Source: Rotaria macrura (taxonomy: Eukaryota; Rotifera; Eurotatoria; Philodinida; Philodinidae). From it: a stretch of 64,000 nucleotides of DNA. Where the stretch lies: assembly GCA_900239685.1 (NCBI GenBank), contig OENT01000722.1, positions 1-64,000 of the forward strand, read 5' to 3'. This document shows, in pieces, positions 63,101 to 64,000 of the stretch. Within the stretch, counting starts at the first letter, position 1, and every line of letters begins with the position of its first letter. Below the pieces are notes generated by a model. The model made no database searches. It had not been told where the DNA came from and saw only the letters and a program-made list of their open reading frames with translations. The position numbers were made by a program, and so were the translations under genes.

Positions 63101-64000
63101 TTGAATTGTTTAAATAGTTGATTAACGCGAATATATTCATTTTTACATACAAACAATGGTGTGGGCAATATGAAATTATTTTGTTCTTTTGCATGAATAT
63201 CGGATTGTTGTAACAGTATAGGTTTAATCCAAGCAATATTTCGATTCGATAGTGTTTTTATTAGTTGTTCCATTGAAAGTTCAGCAAAATATGTCATCTG
63301 TTTAAGGATAAACATTTTCACTGATGAACATACTTTAGAATTATTATTCGATAATAAACGATCTATCTGTTGCATAATACCGAGTTGTGATTGAGAAATA
63401 ATTAATGTAAAGGAATACATTTCGGCATAACATTTCAACCATGATATTAAACAAAGCATTTTTACACGAGATCGTTGTTGTTGATTTATTTGAGATTGTA
63501 ATAGTATCAGATTTTCTTCGAAATATGGGAAATCATTATTTAGTAAACTTTCAATATTTTCTTTTCGTATAGTTTGTTTCAAAAATGAATGTATTCGATT
63601 CGATAGAAGATGTTCAATTTTAGTTGCTCGTTCCGGGATGTTCGTTCGAGCTAAAGATTGTTCCAATTGTTCGTATGAACCATCAACTTCAATTTGGCCA
63701 TGATGTGTCCTGATCGTTTCAAATCCTAATATCTTTTCGAAGTATGCTATAATTTTAGCAGAGTATTTCCATAGGTCATTGTTTGAATTATTTAAAATGC
63801 TCAAAAGGTCAACATAATTATCATGATTATCGTATAGCCAATTTTTTAATAATTCAATTTCTAACTTTGATAATACTTTATTAATCATATTTTTATCGAG
63901 ACCACTTTTAAAATTCTTTAATGTTTTCAAATAGGCTATGCATGAATCAATCTTAACACATGTATTCAGACGGTTTGTTGCTAAATAATCTTTCATAATC
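60199..64000 (-). CDS. RNF213-like: RNF213-like giant E3 ligase, C-terminal part
   Basis: At least 1265 residues open to the right edge, where the frame continues past 63996 without a stop, so the N-terminal part is outside the window. At about 474-512 is an RZ-type zinc finger (CSKTCYFMYYFENCGRP, then CPLCKSDIG), the feature that in vertebrate RNF213 and ZNFX1 marks non-canonical ubiquitin transfer. Around it are the long helical repeats typical of the mysterin E3 shell and C-terminal domain. The AAA+ core and RING finger would lie upstream. RNF213 proteins ubiquitinate lipid droplets and intracellular pathogens (family knowledge). No intron occurs in 3.8 kb, unlike the multi-exon ABC gene. 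It ends in a Ser/Thr-rich and basic tail (KNPIKKKQLRVD). A retained conserved finger and no stop argue for a working gene. Confidence 0.85.
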   Translation of the reverse strand, partial: IMKDYLATNRLNTCVKIDSCIAYLKTLKNFKSGLDKNMINKVLSKLEIELLKNWLYDNHDNYVDLLSILNNSNNDLWKYSAKIIAYFEKILGFETIRTHHGQIEVDGSYEQLEQSLARTNIPERATKIEHLLSNRIHSFLKQTIRKENIESLLNNDFPYFEENLILLQSQINQQQRSRVKMLCLISWLKCYAEMYSFTLIISQSQLGIMQQIDRLLSNNNSKVCSSVKMFILKQMTYFAELSMEQLIKTLSNRNIAWIKPILLQQSDIHAKEQNNFILPTPLFVCKNEYIRVNQLFKQFKAINELENLIKNCQTDKNLAYSFYVWFIRYYTRFYRIKNVSMDISFVQMIENQLQQQLISTFESIGYQFILQLCKNFDNQSYFQLKTDMNDNDIHIRLVALNIFALQLASKCTKNSTCMSSLLFDGNRKMPKDYQQHLMTICLVGLQPNNNHIVIQMQRVRNEVQKRLNNREISEHGKFIYQCSKTCYFMYYFENCGRPNDRSKCPLCKSDIGSIKRGSTQLFVRDPPQIQLSIADGFQLIDAYVKHYNETNRYGYCINLTQCENSTVNETNEHLQPITYRLLHMFTHASIMMLYDLKYLLPVGDQPNLQVNYFRKHYQKDYELISTIIGQQNECHIWLYKVLNHLSNVHIEGILNTNKKVAEFEKHIEDNAVLPRIQSLSDEIKQYNLAYSEFIRENNAQPQLIDYINELVENEQEYPLLNFLTIARSNNDIMKEFRSKFYLLQLEKLYPITDYVLKNLLELEQIGFMHSIINFTNHLLQKYNHRIPRTEAAEKELNFFIKSDMNDKKILSLFQQFLQAWYKLRLDDVQLDCAHIRIDRTQSSEQFSKSRKLAFFLLNRSTDNSSFEILGCLHTLAKFQNKIINFYKQLNNPQIPYEDTQWKQPAIEIQKITKEDLLVISPDIVETILREENGYIINYEYGKTKEVIFDYDEIETRLCNRIDRIRPIDIEHFNYFNYQFELYHQDVSLFNDIRRNIKQEPMPVDERIKLQQFLKNTKMDDLRLFLGSLDYVFTYLRHSIGNLPTATLKQSVQALIQNTSHLNSYILNEQQPFANIQLKYVIHLYELIEELVFDEIMKNYVKQELTTDVCKNEEEKINIIQQFIASTYKLDDIPQQLKDPRVWMSVLKRLIIRVITGNIDLNVPLQIYIERTDLWNEDLIQYIDFINIANNILVRHTYVVLEGIERELALKSNSNVNNKTQNESKYVRDWCQDKSEDMIPTIISTATSSTTVMSTKNPIKKKQLRVD

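Overview
The window is AT-rich animal nuclear DNA. GT-AG introns, many only 54 to 65 bases long, split its genes, and non-coding DNA fills most of it. The gene content fits a bdelloid rotifer of the Rotaria/Adineta kind: a tandem family of two-pass membrane proteins with a cysteine-rich ectodomain, an RNF213-like giant E3 ligase, an AP-endonuclease LINE and many small palindromic DNA elements. The organism is inferred from remembered family resemblance, not from a database search.

Layout. 1.7-19.5 kb: three head-to-tail paralogues of the membrane-protein family on the + strand. The first (1678-2292) is only a last exon. The second (4894-9896) reads as three exons, and the third (16495-19506) as two exons giving 450 aa. 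14.9-21.5 kb: palindromic and terminal-inverted-repeat DNA elements, some inside the third gene's intron and two nested inside a 1.73 kb element. 22.7-28.9 kb: a LINE with a zinc-knuckle ORF1, a coiled-coil continuation, an endonuclease/reverse transcriptase ORF2, and two further small ORFs with membrane-protein features. 29.8-37.7 kb: an ABCC4/MRP4-type ABC transporter that can be resolved into 24 in-phase exons (1342 aa, apparently intact). 40.4-41.5 kb, minus strand: a decayed trypsin-like protease, with the window's only ambiguous base at its catalytic-His motif. 42-45.6 kb: diverged repeats, including CpG-rich blocks. 46.0-49.6 kb, minus strand: a two-exon receptor-like gene (SUEL-lectin-like domain, CUB domain, one membrane span). 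49.6-58.4 kb: a gene-poor stretch with microsatellites. 58.5-59.7 kb: a type II membrane sulfotransferase. 60.2-64 kb, minus strand: the C-terminal 1265 residues of an RNF213-like ligase running off the right edge.

No operon-like or pathway link between neighbours is evident. The genes look like independent eukaryotic loci: surface or secretory proteins (membrane family, protease, CUB receptor, sulfotransferase), an efflux pump and an innate-immunity-type ligase. The strongest observations are the tandem family with its repeat-loaded intron, the nested palindromic elements, and the LINE with two downstream ORFs that have a signal-peptide-like start and a membrane span.
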